A DNA stretch of 64,000 nucleotides from Pantoea sp. Lij88 (GTDB lineage Bacteria; Pseudomonadota; Gammaproteobacteria; Enterobacterales; Enterobacteriaceae). Location of the stretch: assembly GCF_030062155.1 (NCBI RefSeq), contig NZ_CP118269.1:2604001-2668000 (forward strand), in the 5' to 3' direction. The notes under the pieces are model-generated. The model was not told the DNA's origin, did not search any database, and was given only the letters and a program-made list of their open reading frames with translations. Each line of letters begins with the position of its first letter. The stretch's first letter is position 1. This document shows, in pieces, positions 48,627 through 59,654 of this stretch. The position numbers and the translations under genes were made by a program.

Positions 48627-49613
48627 TCAGGGAGTGCGGCGGCAGCGTTGTTCAATATCGGCCAGTAATGGCATTACGGCTTTGCCGGTTAAATGGGCAT
48701 CAACCGGCAGATACCACCAGTCAGGCTGAGCAAAATGACGGCATTTGACGGCGTCCTTTTCGGTCATTAACAGTTGCTGACCCGGCTGGAGTAATCGGGT
48801 CAGCTCATCCTCGCTGTAAGCGTGATGATCCGCAAAGGCGATCTCTGCAACCGGCGTGATGCCCTGCTGTTTCAGCGTGGTGAAAAAACGCGGAGGATGA
48901 CCAATCCCGGCCATGGCAACTACTGCACCCAACTGCTCAGGCGGGCGGGTTTCCCCGGTCAGCAGATTAGTGGCCTGCCCGGGCTGAAGTTGCATGGCAA
49001 TCTCGTCAGGCTGCGCTTCGCCGCCGTTAATGATGACGGCATCGACCTGCTTCAGACGATCGGCACGTTCGCGCATCGGACCCGCAGGCAACCACCAGCC
49101 ATTGCCAAAGCGACGAACGCCATCCACCACGACGATCTCGCAATCGCGCTGCAGGGCATAATGTTGCAGGCCATCATCAGTGATGATCACATCCAGCGGA
49201 CCCTGTTGCAGTAACGCCTCAATCGCCTGTTGCCTTTTGGGCGCGACCGCGACCGGCACCCCGGTGCGCTGGGCGATTAACACCGGCTCATCACCGGCCT
49301 GTTCCGTGCTGGTCTGTGCGGTGACCAGCAAGGGATAGTGGTCCGCTTTGCCGCCATATCCTCTGGAGACAACGCCAGCGCGCAGGCCGCGCTGCTGCAA
49401 TGCCTCAACCAGCCAGATGACTACCGGCGTCTTTCCATTGCCACCGGCAGTCAGGTTACCCACCACCACGACCGGCAGAGGCGCACGCCAGCTTTTACGC
49501 CAGCCGCGCCTGTAACTGAAACGTATCAGGGCCGTGATCGCACCATACAGCAGGCTGAATGGCCATAGCAGTAGCCATAGCGGTGAGCGACCACTCCAGA
49601 TACGTTCAATCAT
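48627..49613 (-). CDS. lpxK: Tetraacyldisaccharide 4'-kinase LpxK
   Basis: Phosphorylates the lipid A disaccharide at position 4' on the inner membrane. The 328-residue protein matches E. coli in length and has an N-terminal membrane-associated helix ([16 protein letters not shown], 14-29), the P-loop [12 protein letters not shown] at about 52-63, the catalytic DDGLQHY near 146 and MTEKDAVKC near 285. Overlaps msbA by 4 bp, the order msbA-lpxK being general in gamma-proteobacteria. Confidence 0.97.
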   Translation of the reverse strand: MIERIWSGRSPLWLLLWPFSLLYGAITALIRFSYRRGWRKSWRAPLPVVVVGNLTAGGNGKTPVVIWLVEALQQRGLRAGVVSRGYGGKADHYPLLVTAQTSTEQAGDEPVLIAQRTGVPVAVAPKRQQAIEALLQQGPLDVIITDDGLQHYALQRDCEIVVVDGVRRFGNGWWLPAGPMRERADRLKQVDAVIINGGEAQPDEIAMQLQPGQATNLLTGETRPPEQLGAVVAMAGIGHPPRFFTTLKQQGITPVAEIAFADHHAYSEDELTRLLQPGQQLLMTEKDAVKCRHFAQPDWWYLPVDAHLTGKAVMPLLADIEQRCRRTP

Positions 49614-51358
49614 TGGCCGAATTGCATCTTGTGCAGCTGTGCATAGGCGCCACGTTCTGCCAACAACACCTGATGCGTTCCGCGTTCAACAATCTGACCA
49701 TCTTCAATTACGACGATCTCATCCGCTTTTTCGATGGTAGAGAGGCGGTGCGCAATCACCAGCGAAGTACGGTTCTTCTGCAACTCATCCAGCGCCGACT
49801 GAATGGCGCGTTCTGACTCGGTATCCAGCGCAGAGGTCGCTTCATCCAGGATCAGGATCGGGCAATCGCGCAGCAACGCACGGGCAATGGCAATACGCTG
49901 ACGCTGACCGCCAGATAACAGCACGCCATTCTCGCCAATCACCGTATCCAGGCCTTTATCCATTTTATTGATAAAGTCCATGGCATGCGCCATGGTGGCC
50001 GCCTGCTCGATCTCTGCACGGCTATATTGCTCACTGCGGGCATAAGCGATGTTATTGGCAATGGTGTCATTAAAGAGATGCACATTCTGCGAGACCAGTG
50101 CGACCTGATTACGCAGCGAACGCAGGCTGTACTCACGCAGATCATGTCCGTCCAGCAGAATTTCGCCCTGCTGAATGTCATAAAAGCGGGTCAGCAGGCT
50201 CGCCATTGTAGACTTACCGGAACCGGAACGGCCCACCAGCGCGACCGTTTTACCTGCCGGCAGCGACAGATTGATATTACGCAGTGCCGGAATATCACGG
50301 CCCGGGTAGGTAAAGGTCACATCACGGAATTCGATATCCCCTTTTGCGCGGATGATTTCGCGCGTGCCGTTGTCCACTTCCTGCTCGCTATCCAGAATCG
50401 AGAACAGGGTCTGACAGGCCGCCATGCCGCGCTGGAACTGGGCATTGACGTTGGTCAGAGACTTAAGCGGGCGCATCAGGGCAATCATCGAGGAGAAGAC
50501 AACGGTGATCGTACCGGCTGTCAGGGTATCCATGACGCTTGGGAAGCTGGCAGCATAGAGGACAAAAGCCAGGGCCAGCGACGCGATCAGCTGAATAATC
50601 GGATCCGAAATAGAAGAGGCCGAAACCAGTTTCATTCCCTGCTGGCGCATACGGTTACTGACGCGGGAAAAACGCTCCGATTCAATTTCCTGACCGCCAA
50701 AAATCAGCACTTCTTTATGACCCTTCAGCATCTGCTCGGCGCTGGTTGTCACCTGCCCCATCGTGTTCTGCATACTTTTACTGATGGTGCGGAAACGCCT
50801 GGACACGGTGCGGATCGCAAATGAGACGATAGGTGCCAGTACAATCAGGATCAACGACAGCTGCCAGCTGTAGTAGAACATCATGATGAACAGGCCAATA
50901 ATCGAGGCACCTTCACGTACTACGGTGACCAGTGCGCCCGAAGAAGAGGAGGCGACCTGCTCAGAATCGTAGGTAATGCGCGACAACAGGGTACCGGTGG
51001 ACTGCTGGTCAAAAAACGAAACCGGCATACCCATCATATGGCTGAACAGCCGACGGCGGATATTCATCACGACATTGCCAGAGACCCAGGAGATGCAGTA
51101 GCTGGAGATATAACTGGTTATTCCGCGTACCACCATCAGGCCAATAACCACCAATGGCATCCATAGCATCACCGACCTGTCAGCTTTACCAAAGCCATCA
51201 TCCAGTAACGGTTTCAACAGGGAGAGCATTAAGGCGTCGCCCGCAGCATTAATTATCAGGGCGACAGAGGCCACGATTAATCCCGCTTTATTAGGCGCGA
51301 TCATCGGCCAGAGTCGGCGAAACGTCTGCCACGTAGAGAGATCTTTATCTTGATGCAT
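49610..51358 (-). CDS. msbA: Lipid A flippase MsbA (ABC exporter)
   Basis: Flips core-lipid A across the inner membrane. The 582-residue half-transporter has six transmembrane helices (about 1-320) and a nucleotide-binding domain with Walker [10 protein letters not shown] near 376-384, signature LSGGQRQR near 481, Walker [13 protein letters not shown] near 500-511 and switch His in IAHRLST near 537. Length equals E. coli. Works with LpxK (downstream, overlapping by 4 bp). Confidence 0.98.
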   Translation of the reverse strand: MHQDKDLSTWQTFRRLWPMIAPNKAGLIVASVALIINAAGDALMLSLLKPLLDDGFGKADRSVMLWMPLVVIGLMVVRGITSYISSYCISWVSGNVVMNIRRRLFSHMMGMPVSFFDQQSTGTLLSRITYDSEQVASSSSGALVTVVREGASIIGLFIMMFYYSWQLSLILIVLAPIVSFAIRTVSRRFRTISKSMQNTMGQVTTSAEQMLKGHKEVLIFGGQEIESERFSRVSNRMRQQGMKLVSASSISDPIIQLIASLALAFVLYAASFPSVMDTLTAGTITVVFSSMIALMRPLKSLTNVNAQFQRGMAACQTLFSILDSEQEVDNGTREIIRAKGDIEFRDVTFTYPGRDIPALRNINLSLPAGKTVALVGRSGSGKSTMASLLTRFYDIQQGEILLDGHDLREYSLRSLRNQVALVSQNVHLFNDTIANNIAYARSEQYSRAEIEQAATMAHAMDFINKMDKGLDTVIGENGVLLSGGQRQRIAIARALLRDCPILILDEATSALDTESERAIQSALDELQKNRTSLVIAHRLSTIEKADEIVVIEDGQIVERGTHQVLLAERGAYAQLHKMQFGQ

Positions 51359-51392
51359 TATTTATTCACGCTGTTGGAAATAGCCGGCCATT

Positions 51393-53648
51393 CTACCTGG
51401 ATTCGCGTTTGACGCCAAACCACTGATGATACCAACGGGGCATTAATTGTTCCCGCAGGGTGGAAACCTGCACTCTGCCCTGCTCTATCCTGATACTGAT
51501 TTGTCCGGATTGCCCCGTATCCCGCCACTGAAAACCGGCCGTTCGGTAGTTTTCCAGCACATTTTTCGCGGGCATGCGCCAGGCATTGTAACGTGCCAGA
51601 GAGGCGATAGCGGTGTGCCCTTCTGTTTTGCGCAGCATCAGGGAGGTCGATGAAGTCCGGCTTCCGTGGTGCGGCACCTGCAGAATATCGACCTTCAGAC
51701 CCTGCTTCTCGAGTGCCACCAGCTGGCGTTCAGCCTTAGCCTCGATATCGCCGGTTAACATCAGACGGACCTGGCCATCATCGACGATGACCACACAGGA
51801 GTCATTATTCCCACCCGGTAAAGGTGCCGTCAGCGGCCAGACAACCCGAAAGTGGAGCCGCTGCCAGCGCCACTGCGTGCCACGTACACAGGGTAAATGC
51901 GCCTTATCGGCCAGCGCGCTTCTGATTTCAACCGCTGGCCAGCGTTGCGAGATCGCCTCCAGCCCGCCCGTATGATCCAGATGGTTATGACTGAGGATGA
52001 TCTGTTTTAACCTTAGCTGCCTGCGCTCCAGCCACGGAATGATCACCCGGCTACCCGCATTATCGTTCTGCCAGCGCGGTCCTGTGTCATACATCACCGC
52101 TTCGTCGCCCTGACTGAGCACCAGGCTCAGTCCGTGCCCGATATCCAGCATATCGATGCGCCAGCCCTGCTCCTGTTCAGGCTGACGGCTCAGTATCATT
52201 GCCAGCGCTAACGCGCAGCTGCTTAAGGGCAGAGAGAAGAAGAGCTGCGCACGCCAGAAAATCAGACCGCCCCATACCATTACCGTAAACCAGGTTGTGC
52301 CACTCAGCGGCCACCAGCCCGGCGGCAGTAATGTCAGGCAATAAAACAGGCCTCGCAAAGAGAGATCGGCCGCTCCCCAGAAGAAACCCGATAGATGGGC
52401 CACCGGCAGCAGCATGGCAAGTGTGACTAAAGGCATGGTGATAAACGAGACGACCGGGATGGCGACAACATTGGCCACCAGCGCGGTAAGGCTAATCCCG
52501 TTAAATATCGCCACCTGCATCGGCACCATCAAAATCATCATGCCCGTCTGCAAATGCAGCAGCTGTAACGGAATCCAGCGCCGTTGATGACGGAACCGGG
52601 CAGGCAGTGGGAACCAGTGGTACCAGACCAGCAGCATGCCGACAGCCAGAACTGAGAGCCAGAAGCTATCAGATAAAACGGTCAGCGGATCCGTTACCAG
52701 CAGCAACGCAATACAGAACGTCCAGACCTGCCAGCTATTCAGCTGAACACCCGCAAACCGGGTTATTGCCCAGAGTGTCAGCGCCAGTAGCGAGCGGGCT
52801 GCAGGAGGCTGAGCCCCGGAGAGCCAGGTATAGACTGCAGCAAACAGCCAGCTCACGATGAGGGGAAAAAGATAGCCGATATAGCGGGCTGGCAGGATAA
52901 ATTGCACCCCACGCGCCACCACCCAGCCGGTGCTGGCGGCAAGGGCGATATGCATGCCCGATATCGCCATCAGATGCGCGGTGCCGGTATCCCGTAGTAG
53001 CTGACGTGTCTGCTGGCTCATCTCATCCCTGATACCAAAAGCCAGGGCCTCCAGCGTGGCACGAAAAGGCATGTCACGGGTTCTGTCACGGTGCCATACA
53101 ATAAAACGCCAGCGTCCATCGCAGCGTTCGCTGACGGCAGTCTGTTTAAGGATCCGGCCCTGAAGCGGCGTGTTATTAGCCAGTGCAAAACGCTGCGCAT
53201 CGAAGTCGCCCTCATTAAGGCGGGCATGTACCGGTCGCAGTCGGAGGTGCATGGTCCAGCGTTGTCCCGGACAGTAAATCGCCGGGTCAGCATCGAACCA
53301 GATCCAGGCAAAGCGAGGCGGAAATATCATCCTGCCCTGCTCTTCCAGCAGACGAACCCGGATTTGCTTCCGCTCCTGCCGCAGTTCATTCACCTGCACG
53401 GTGAAGGTTGTGGGGCGTGCAGAAAACTGTTCAATATCCCGCACCATCAGACGGGCGTCGTTGCAGGCCCATGCCAGACACAACAGGGTAATACCGGTCA
53501 GCCGGGCGGGTGGATAAGGACAATGCAGCAGAGCCCCTCCTGCTGTAAGGAAGAGTATGATCGCTTCGCCTGAAGGCAGTCGCGCCATCAGCAGTAGCGG
53601 TAAAGTCGCAACGATCGCCAGTCGCGCCAGAACAATCCATGTCAGCAT
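51393..53648 (-). CDS. comEC: ComEC/Rec2 family DNA-uptake channel protein (YcaI)
   Basis: Inner-membrane protein related to the ComEC channel that brings single-stranded DNA into the cytosol. About 751 residues from ATG 53648; an ATG 12 bp upstream is also open, and the shorter N-terminus lines up better with E. coli YcaI. It has an N-terminal OB-like DUF4131 region, a Competence domain with AHLMAISGMHIALAA near 225-240 and SGAQPPAARSL near 280, and a C-terminal metallo-beta-lactamase domain with ILSHNHLDHTGG near 550 and VPHHGSRTSS near 665. No frameshift is seen. Lies 34 bp upstream of msbA on the same strand. Confidence 0.92.
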   Translation of the reverse strand: MLTWIVLARLAIVATLPLLLMARLPSGEAIILFLTAGGALLHCPYPPARLTGITLLCLAWACNDARLMVRDIEQFSARPTTFTVQVNELRQERKQIRVRLLEEQGRMIFPPRFAWIWFDADPAIYCPGQRWTMHLRLRPVHARLNEGDFDAQRFALANNTPLQGRILKQTAVSERCDGRWRFIVWHRDRTRDMPFRATLEALAFGIRDEMSQQTRQLLRDTGTAHLMAISGMHIALAASTGWVVARGVQFILPARYIGYLFPLIVSWLFAAVYTWLSGAQPPAARSLLALTLWAITRFAGVQLNSWQVWTFCIALLLVTDPLTVLSDSFWLSVLAVGMLLVWYHWFPLPARFRHQRRWIPLQLLHLQTGMMILMVPMQVAIFNGISLTALVANVVAIPVVSFITMPLVTLAMLLPVAHLSGFFWGAADLSLRGLFYCLTLLPPGWWPLSGTTWFTVMVWGGLIFWRAQLFFSLPLSSCALALAMILSRQPEQEQGWRIDMLDIGHGLSLVLSQGDEAVMYDTGPRWQNDNAGSRVIIPWLERRQLRLKQIILSHNHLDHTGGLEAISQRWPAVEIRSALADKAHLPCVRGTQWRWQRLHFRVVWPLTAPLPGGNNDSCVVIVDDGQVRLMLTGDIEAKAERQLVALEKQGLKVDILQVPHHGSRTSSTSLMLRKTEGHTAIASLARYNAWRMPAKNVLENYRTAGFQWRDTGQSGQISIRIEQGRVQVSTLREQLMPRWYHQWFGVKRESR

Positions 53649-53801
53649 AATCGTATCCATTGATTGAGTTCGATTATTCTGGGCAATTGGGAAGAAAGTA
53701 ACAGCGGACGATGGCTAAGGCTGGAGCGGTCTCGCAGGGAGTGTCTGGCATTACAGTCTGGATGACCGCAATCTGGATGTCAGGTCTCAACCTGTATAGC
53801 A

Positions 53802-53834
53802 GGCAAAAAAAAACGACATCCGGAGATGTCGTTT
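53802..53834 (-). terminator. ihfB terminator
   Basis: AAACGACATC (53811-53820), loop CGGA, GATGTCGTTT (53825-53834), with a tail of nine T on the minus strand. It lies 18 bp past the ihfB stop. Confidence 0.95.
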
Positions 53835-53852
53835 ATCTGGTTCGGTATCGGC

Positions 53853-54137
53853 TTAGCCGTAGATATTTGCGCGATCGCGAAGCTCTTTGCCTGGCTTAAA
53901 GTGGGGAACGTATTTACCTTCCAGATCCACTTTGTCACCCGTTTTCGGGTTACGTCCAGTACGCGGAGCGCGATAATGCAAAGAAAAGCTGCCGAATCCC
54001 CGGATTTCGATGCGTTCGCCCTGTGCCAGCGTAGTGGCCATGTGCTCCAGCATCTCTTTTACTGCATCCTCAACGACTTTCGCCGGTATATGAGTATGCT
54101 GTCCCGCCAGTCTTTCGATCAGTTCTGACTTGGTCAT
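53853..54137 (-). CDS. ihfB: Integration host factor subunit beta
   Basis: Partner of IhfA in the DNA-bending heterodimer. The 94-residue HU/IHF-family protein begins [13 protein letters not shown], has the signature [21 protein letters not shown] starting near 46 (first part quoted) with the minor-groove Pro in NPKTG, and ends RDRANIYG. Same length as E. coli and nearly identical. Downstream of rpsA with 82 bp between them. Confidence 0.98.
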   Translation of the reverse strand: MTKSELIERLAGQHTHIPAKVVEDAVKEMLEHMATTLAQGERIEIRGFGSFSLHYRAPRTGRNPKTGDKVDLEGKYVPHFKPGKELRDRANIYG

Positions 54138-54219
54138 GTAACCTCCGGTTTATCCCTGTGGGAATGTATGACAGCTTTTACCGAAACCGGGTGGTTGCCC
54201 ACCCGGTGCTTCAGGTCGA

Positions 54220-55893
54220 TTACTCGCCTTTAGCCGCTTTGAACGCTTCAGCCATAGCGCTAGAGAAATTGCCTTCTTCCTGTTTGGTGTTAACAGTATT
54301 GATAGCTTCTTTCTCATCAGCCTGGTCTTTCGCACGGACAGACAGGCTTACGACACGGTTTTTACGATCAACGCCGGTGAACTTAGCTTCAACGTCGTCG
54401 CCAACGTTCAGAACCAGAGTTGCATCTTCAATGCGGTCCAGTGAAGCTTCAGAAGCGCGCAGGTAACCCTCAACGCCGTCTGCTAATTCAACTGTAGCAC
54501 CTTTAGCATCAACTGCAGTCACTTTACCGGTGACGATGGCACCTTTCTTGTTCAAAGTGATGTAGTTGTTGAACGGATCTTCTGCCAGCTGTTTAACGCC
54601 CAGAGAGATACGCTCGCGCTCTGCATCAACCTGCAGTACAACGGCAGCGATTTCGTCGCCTTTTTTGTACTCACGAACGGCTTCTTCGCCAGTCGCGTTC
54701 CAGGAGATGTCAGACAGGTGAACCAGACCGTCGATGCCGCCGTCCAGGCCGATGAAGATACCGAAGTCAGTGATTGACTTGATTTTACCTTCAACACGAT
54801 CGCCTTTGTTGTGCGTCTCAGCGAACAGCTGCCATGGGTTAGATTTACACTGCTTCAGACCCAGGGAGATACGACGACGCTCTTCGTCAATGTCCAGAAC
54901 CATAACTTCAACAACATCGCCTACGTTAACAACTTTAGACGGATGGATGTTTTTGTTGGTCCAGTCCATTTCAGACACGTGTACCAGACCTTCAACGCCT
55001 TCTTCGATTTCCACGAAGCAGCCGTAATCAGTCAGGTTGGTAACACGACCGGTCAGGCGGGTGCCTTCCGGATAGCGTTTAGCGATAGCAACCCATGGAT
55101 CTTCGCCCAGCTGCTTCAGACCCAGAGAAACACGGGTACGCTCGCGGTCGAACTTCAGCACCTTAACGGTGATTTCGTCGCCAACGTTAACGATTTCGCT
55201 TGGATGCTTAACACGCTTCCACGCCATGTCGGTGATGTGCAGCAGGCCATCAACGCCGCCCAGATCAACGAATGCACCGTAGTCAGTAAGGTTCTTAACG
55301 ATACCTTTAACTTCCATGCCTTCCTGCAGGTTTTCCAGCAGCTGATCGCGCTCTGCGCTGTTTTCGGATTCGATAACCGCACGACGTGAAACCACGACGT
55401 TGTTGCGTTTCTGATCCAGCTTGATCACTTTGAATTCAAGCTCTTTGCCTTCCAGGTGCAGCGTATCGCGCACCGGACGCACATCTACCAGTGAACCTGG
55501 CAGGAACGCACGGATACCGTTCAGCTCAACTGTGAAGCCGCCTTTAACTTTGCCGTTGATAACACCGGTAACAGTTTCAGCGTCTTCGTAAGCTTTCTCC
55601 AGCGTGATCCATGCTTCATGGCGCTTAGCTTTCTCACGGGACAGCAGGGTTTCACCGAAGCCGTCTTCCACTGCATCCAGAGCAACATCAACTTCGTCGC
55701 CTACCTGGATTTCCAGTTCGCCGGCTGCGTTCTTGAACTGCTCTGCAGGAATTGCAGATTCAGATTTCAGACCCGCATCAACCAGAACGACATCTTTGTC
55801 GATAGAAACGACGATGCCACGAACGATAGAACCCGGGCGGGTTTCGATTGTTTTTAAGGATTCTTCAAATAGTTGAGCAAAAGATTCAGTCAT
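54220..55893 (-). CDS. rpsA: 30S ribosomal protein S1
   Basis: Binds mRNA on the ribosome and helps initiation on structured leaders. The 557 residues match E. coli in length and hold six S1 (OB-fold) repeats: two N-terminal ribosome-binding ones, then four RNA-binding copies each with a DYGxFV/I-type core ([50 protein letters not shown]). The ribosome-binding site is poor (CTGAAGATT), a known trait of rpsA, which relies on leader structure and is repressed by free S1. Confidence 0.98.
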   Translation of the reverse strand: MTESFAQLFEESLKTIETRPGSIVRGIVVSIDKDVVLVDAGLKSESAIPAEQFKNAAGELEIQVGDEVDVALDAVEDGFGETLLSREKAKRHEAWITLEKAYEDAETVTGVINGKVKGGFTVELNGIRAFLPGSLVDVRPVRDTLHLEGKELEFKVIKLDQKRNNVVVSRRAVIESENSAERDQLLENLQEGMEVKGIVKNLTDYGAFVDLGGVDGLLHITDMAWKRVKHPSEIVNVGDEITVKVLKFDRERTRVSLGLKQLGEDPWVAIAKRYPEGTRLTGRVTNLTDYGCFVEIEEGVEGLVHVSEMDWTNKNIHPSKVVNVGDVVEVMVLDIDEERRRISLGLKQCKSNPWQLFAETHNKGDRVEGKIKSITDFGIFIGLDGGIDGLVHLSDISWNATGEEAVREYKKGDEIAAVVLQVDAERERISLGVKQLAEDPFNNYITLNKKGAIVTGKVTAVDAKGATVELADGVEGYLRASEASLDRIEDATLVLNVGDDVEAKFTGVDRKNRVVSLSVRAKDQADEKEAINTVNTKQEEGNFSSAMAEAFKAAKGE

Positions 55894-55926
55894 ATTGATA
55901 ATCTTCAGGATTCTTCAATTTAACGT

Positions 55927-55949
55927 CCATCTGACTTCATGTCGGATGG
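55927..55949 (-). promoter_or_regulatory. Hairpin in the rpsA leader
   Basis: CCATCTGAC (55927-55935), loop TTCAT, GTCGGATGG (55941-55949), a 9-bp stem with one wobble pair, 33 nt before the rpsA start. E. coli rpsA translation depends on a folded leader that S1 represses, so this is a likely part of that structure. Confidence 0.55.
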
Positions 55950-56001
55950 GGTTGTTTCACATGCCCGGCACCTGATCCATGGTACAGGGTGATAAATTCA
56001 G

Positions 56002-56688
56002 TTAAGCCGTAATACCCAGCTTCTCGCGGGCATAGTGTAGCGCTTTTTCAATGACTTGATCGATAGACATCTCAGTAGAGTCCAGAACCAAAGCATCGCC
56101 AGCGGCTACTAAAGGCGCGATTGCGCGGTTACGATCGCGGTCGTCGCGTTCTTTTATCTCGGCTAAAAGGCGGTCAAAGTTAACATTAAAGCCATTATCC
56201 TGCAACTGTAGCATACGGCGCTGGGCACGCTCTTCCGGGCTGGCATCAAGGAAAATTTTCACAGGTGCATCCGGAAAAACTACGGTGCCCATATCACGTC
56301 CATCAGCAATCAGGCCCGGCATCTCGCGGAAACCGCGCTGGCGGCGCAATAGCGCCTCGCGTACCCGGGGAAAGGCGGCAACACGAGAAGCGGTATTACT
56401 GACTTCCTGAGTGCGGATTTCACCGGTGACATCTTCACCTTCAAGAATGACCTGCATTTCACCGTTTTGTGACACAAAGCGCACATCGAGGTGTGCAGCA
56501 ATCGGCACCAGTGCCTCTTCAGATTCGATGTCCACCTGATGATGTAACGCGGCTAACGCCAGCACGCGATAAATAGCACCGGAGTCCAGCAGATGCCACT
56601 GCAGCGATTCTGCCATCGCTTTGCACAGGGTTCCCTTTCCCGCTCCACTTGGCCCATCAATAGTTATGACCGGGGCAGTTACTGTCAT
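56002..56688 (-). CDS. cmk: Cytidylate kinase
   Basis: Phosphorylates CMP and dCMP. The 228-residue P-loop kinase has Walker [10 protein letters not shown] at 12-20, the [11 protein letters not shown] segment near 130-140 and ERDDRDRNR near 180. ATG 56688 follows GGAGGG 6 nt away and gives the E. coli N-terminus; the frame stays open 45 bp further upstream. Precedes rpsA by 108 bp as in E. coli. Confidence 0.97.
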   Translation of the reverse strand: MTVTAPVITIDGPSGAGKGTLCKAMAESLQWHLLDSGAIYRVLALAALHHQVDIESEEALVPIAAHLDVRFVSQNGEMQVILEGEDVTGEIRTQEVSNTASRVAAFPRVREALLRRQRGFREMPGLIADGRDMGTVVFPDAPVKIFLDASPEERAQRRMLQLQDNGFNVNFDRLLAEIKERDDRDRNRAIAPLVAAGDALVLDSTEMSIDQVIEKALHYAREKLGITA

Positions 56689-56887
56689 TATTCCCTCCTG
56701 TTGCTGCGTGCTTCCTGACCTTTCGGCCACCATTAATGACTAGCATTATACGCTGCATAGCGCGGCTTGGTTACCCTTTCGCACTAACCGGATTCGTAAT
56801 ATGAGTTAATTCAGAGGATCTCTGGGCGGCTACAGCCAGATTAAATCAGGGGAGATCCGGTGCGGAATCGCACCGGAAAGAGAGATA

Positions 56888-58174
56888 TCAGGCACTCTGG
56901 CTGATTTTAGCCAGCTGAACGAAATAGTCCGGGAAGGTTTTTGCCGTACAGCCAGGGTCAAGAATGGTTACTGGCGTATCGGAAAGAGCAACCAGCGAAA
57001 AACACATCGCCATGCGGTGGTCGTTGTAGGTACCAATGTCAGCATGAATCAGCGTCGCCGGCGGGGTAATACGAATAAAGTCATGACCTTCTTCGACTTC
57101 CGCACCCACTTTACGTAGCTCTGTAGCCATTGCGCTCAGACGATCGGTCTCTTTTACCCGCCAGTTATAAATATTGCGTAACTGGGTGGTGCCTTCAGCA
57201 AACAGCGCGGTGGTTGCGATGGTCATAGCGGCATCCGGGATATGATTCATATCCATATCGATGGCCTGCAGCTTGCCCGCCGTGCAGGCAATGTAATCAT
57301 CGCCCCATTCAATCGTCGCACCCATCTTTTCCAGCACGTCAGCAAAACGGATGTCACCCTGCACACTCTGGCGTCCGATACCGGTGACCCGAACCGTTCC
57401 GCCTTTTATCGCAGCAGCAGCCAGGAAGTAAGAAGCAGAAGAGGCATCGCCTTCAACCAGATAATCGCCCGGAGACTGATACTGTTGCTGTCCCTTAATC
57501 AGGAAGCGTTGATAGTTCTGATTCTCAACATCGACGCCAAAGCACTGCATCAGATTGAGGGTGATATCGATGTAAGGCTTCGAAACCAAATCACCTTTGA
57601 TCGTGATGCAGGTATCCTGCTGCGCCAGCGGCGCGGTCATCAGCAGTGCTGTCAGGAACTGGCTGGAGACGCTGCCATCCACACTGACTTCACCGCCGGT
57701 AAAACCACCCCGCAAACGCAGCGGCGGATAGTTTTCGTTTTCCAGGTATTCGATAGTTGCTCCACCCTGACGAAGCGCGTCAACCAGATGACCGATTGGA
57801 CGCTCTTTCATGCGGGGTTCGCCGGTCAGTTCGATATCGTGCTCACCCAGACACAGTGCTGCTGCCAGCGGACGCATTGCGGTTCCGGCGTTGCCCAGAA
57901 ACAGTGACAGCGGTTGGGATGTGTGCAGGGGTCCGGCATTTCCCGTGACTTCACACACGGTACGATCGCTGGAAAGCGTATAGCTTACGCCCAGCGCGGT
58001 CAGCGCATTCAGCATGTGCTTCACATCATCGCTGTCGAGCAGGTTGGTGAGACGGGTGGTGCCTTTAGCCAGTGCAGCCAGCAACAATGCGCGATTCGAA
58101 ACGCTCTTTGAGCCAGGCAGATTCACGGTGCCATCGACGCGCGCAATAGGTTGGAGAGTCAGGGAGTCCTGCAT
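56888..58174 (-). CDS. aroA: 5-enolpyruvylshikimate-3-phosphate synthase
   Basis: Sixth step of the shikimate pathway. The 428-residue protein (E. coli 427) begins [20 protein letters not shown], with the shikimate-phosphate-binding [18 protein letters not shown] and the class I (glyphosate-sensitive type) [17 protein letters not shown] near 90-106. The chosen ATG matches the family start; an upstream in-frame start at 58213 would sit inside the intercistronic hairpin. Second gene of serC-aroA. Confidence 0.97.
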   Translation of the reverse strand: MQDSLTLQPIARVDGTVNLPGSKSVSNRALLLAALAKGTTRLTNLLDSDDVKHMLNALTALGVSYTLSSDRTVCEVTGNAGPLHTSQPLSLFLGNAGTAMRPLAAALCLGEHDIELTGEPRMKERPIGHLVDALRQGGATIEYLENENYPPLRLRGGFTGGEVSVDGSVSSQFLTALLMTAPLAQQDTCITIKGDLVSKPYIDITLNLMQCFGVDVENQNYQRFLIKGQQQYQSPGDYLVEGDASSASYFLAAAAIKGGTVRVTGIGRQSVQGDIRFADVLEKMGATIEWGDDYIACTAGKLQAIDMDMNHIPDAAMTIATTALFAEGTTQLRNIYNWRVKETDRLSAMATELRKVGAEVEEGHDFIRITPPATLIHADIGTYNDHRMAMCFSLVALSDTPVTILDPGCTAKTFPDYFVQLAKISQSA

Positions 58175-58195
58175 GTGAAACGAAATCCTCAAAAA

Positions 58196-58226
58196 ATACA
58201 GAGACCTCGCCATAGACGAGGTCTGG
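58196..58226 (-). terminator. Intercistronic attenuator between serC and aroA
   Basis: AGACCTCG (58202-58209), 7-nt loop, CGAGGTCT (58217-58224), followed on the minus strand by CTGTATTTTTTG. A small second repeat, CAGCAT/ATGCTG, lies at 58230-58243. Such a partial terminator lowers aroA transcription relative to serC in E. coli. Confidence 0.75.
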
Positions 58227-58255
58227 CACCAGCATCAATGCTGATATCTTAGTAA

Positions 58256-59341
58256 TCAGCCGTGACGGCGTTCAAAATCGACCATGAAATCGGTCAGAGC
58301 CTTCACACCTTCCAGCGGCATCGCATTGTAGATAGATGCGCGCATACCGCCTACGACACGGTGTCCTTTGAGCGCATGTAATCCCGCCTTAAAGGACTCT
58401 TCCAGGAACAGCGCATCGAGTGACGAATCCGCCAGCTGGAAAGGAATATTCATGCGTGAGCGGTTTTCTGTCGCCACATCATTGCGATAGAAGCCACTGT
58501 GATCGATGACGCCATAAAGCAGATCAGATTTTGCCTGATTGATACGATCGATTTCAGCGACACCGCCCTTCTCTTTCAGCCATTTAAATACCAGCCCTGA
58601 GAGATACCACGCAAACGTCGGCGGGGTGTTAAACATCGAATCGTTATCGGCCAGCACTTTGTAATCAAGGATGGAAGGCACGGAGGCATGCGCCTGACCC
58701 AACAGATCCTCACGAACGACGACCAGCGTTAATCCAGCCGGGCCCACATTTTTCTGCGCGCCCGCATAAATGACACCATAGCGACTGACATCAATCGGAC
58801 GTGACAGAATGGTGGATGAGAAATCAGCCACAACGGTTTTACTGCCAAAGTCTGGCTGTTCATCAATAGCGATGCCATCAATGGTTTCATTCGGGCAGAA
58901 GTGCAGGTAAGCGGACGCTTCACTCACCTGCCATTCGCTCATCGGCAGGATGGCTCGTTTACCGTCACGGGTGGTTTTGACATCCAGCGTGCGGGGGGAG
59001 CAATACTTTTCTGCTTCTTTAATTGCGCTATGCGCCCAGTAGCCGCCATCGACATAGTCGGCACTGGTCGCCTGCCCCAGCAGATTACCCGGCACAGCAG
59101 CGAACTGCGCACGCGCTCCGCCATGACAGAATAAAACTTTGTAATTGGACGGTATTTTTAGCAGATCACGGAAGTCCTGCTCAGCTTCCTCAGCCACCTG
59201 AATAAACTCTTTACTGCGGTGACTGATCTCCATTACAGAGGTACCCAGACCGCGCCAGTTCGTCAGTTCCTGTTCTGCACGACGAAGCACTTCAACCGGT
59301 AGCATCGCCGGGCCAGAGCTAAAATTATAAACTTGCGTCAT
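58256..59341 (-). CDS. serC: Phosphoserine/phosphohydroxythreonine aminotransferase
   Basis: Second step of serine synthesis and a step in pyridoxal phosphate synthesis. The 361-residue fold-type I PLP enzyme has its Lys at residue 197 in [12 protein letters not shown], with [10 protein letters not shown] near 71-80 and the start [12 protein letters not shown]. One residue shorter than E. coli. Forms an operon with aroA. Confidence 0.98.
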   Translation of the reverse strand: MTQVYNFSSGPAMLPVEVLRRAEQELTNWRGLGTSVMEISHRSKEFIQVAEEAEQDFRDLLKIPSNYKVLFCHGGARAQFAAVPGNLLGQATSADYVDGGYWAHSAIKEAEKYCSPRTLDVKTTRDGKRAILPMSEWQVSEASAYLHFCPNETIDGIAIDEQPDFGSKTVVADFSSTILSRPIDVSRYGVIYAGAQKNVGPAGLTLVVVREDLLGQAHASVPSILDYKVLADNDSMFNTPPTFAWYLSGLVFKWLKEKGGVAEIDRINQAKSDLLYGVIDHSGFYRNDVATENRSRMNIPFQLADSSLDALFLEESFKAGLHALKGHRVVGGMRASIYNAMPLEGVKALTDFMVDFERRHG

Positions 59342-59654
59342 TTCCCCTCACCACTGTCATATCGAACGGTTATGAATAACCATCCGGTTTTATCACTGCA
59401 TTCTGATAGCTGCAATCATAAATCAGGGCACGGTCACATTTTCTGAATCCGGCTCGCCGGAGGTTATGTTACCAATGCAAACCCACGCGGAATTTTGTGA
59501 GGCTTCATCCAGCACCATTAATCCGCGTTTGGCCTGAGAGCCGATGTGATAAAAACTAAGCCGGTAAAAAAGTCCCGCCCTGATAGCGGTCTGTTACCAA
59601 AATCCGTATCATTGCGCGCTTTACGCACCCTATGACAACTGAGAGAGCGGCACT
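59342..59654. other. Divergent promoter region of serC and ycaO
   Basis: 313 bp without a gene. E. coli carries ycaP between these two genes; no remnant is visible here. A TATCAT (59607-59612) is a possible -10 for ycaO but lacks a good -35. CRP and Lrp act on serC in E. coli; I could not pick out their sites. Confidence 0.5.

Noticed and set aside
53711..53899. 62-codon plus-strand frame between comEC and ihfB
   Set aside because: It runs through the ihfB terminator hairpin and into the end of ihfB on the other strand; it is a shadow frame.
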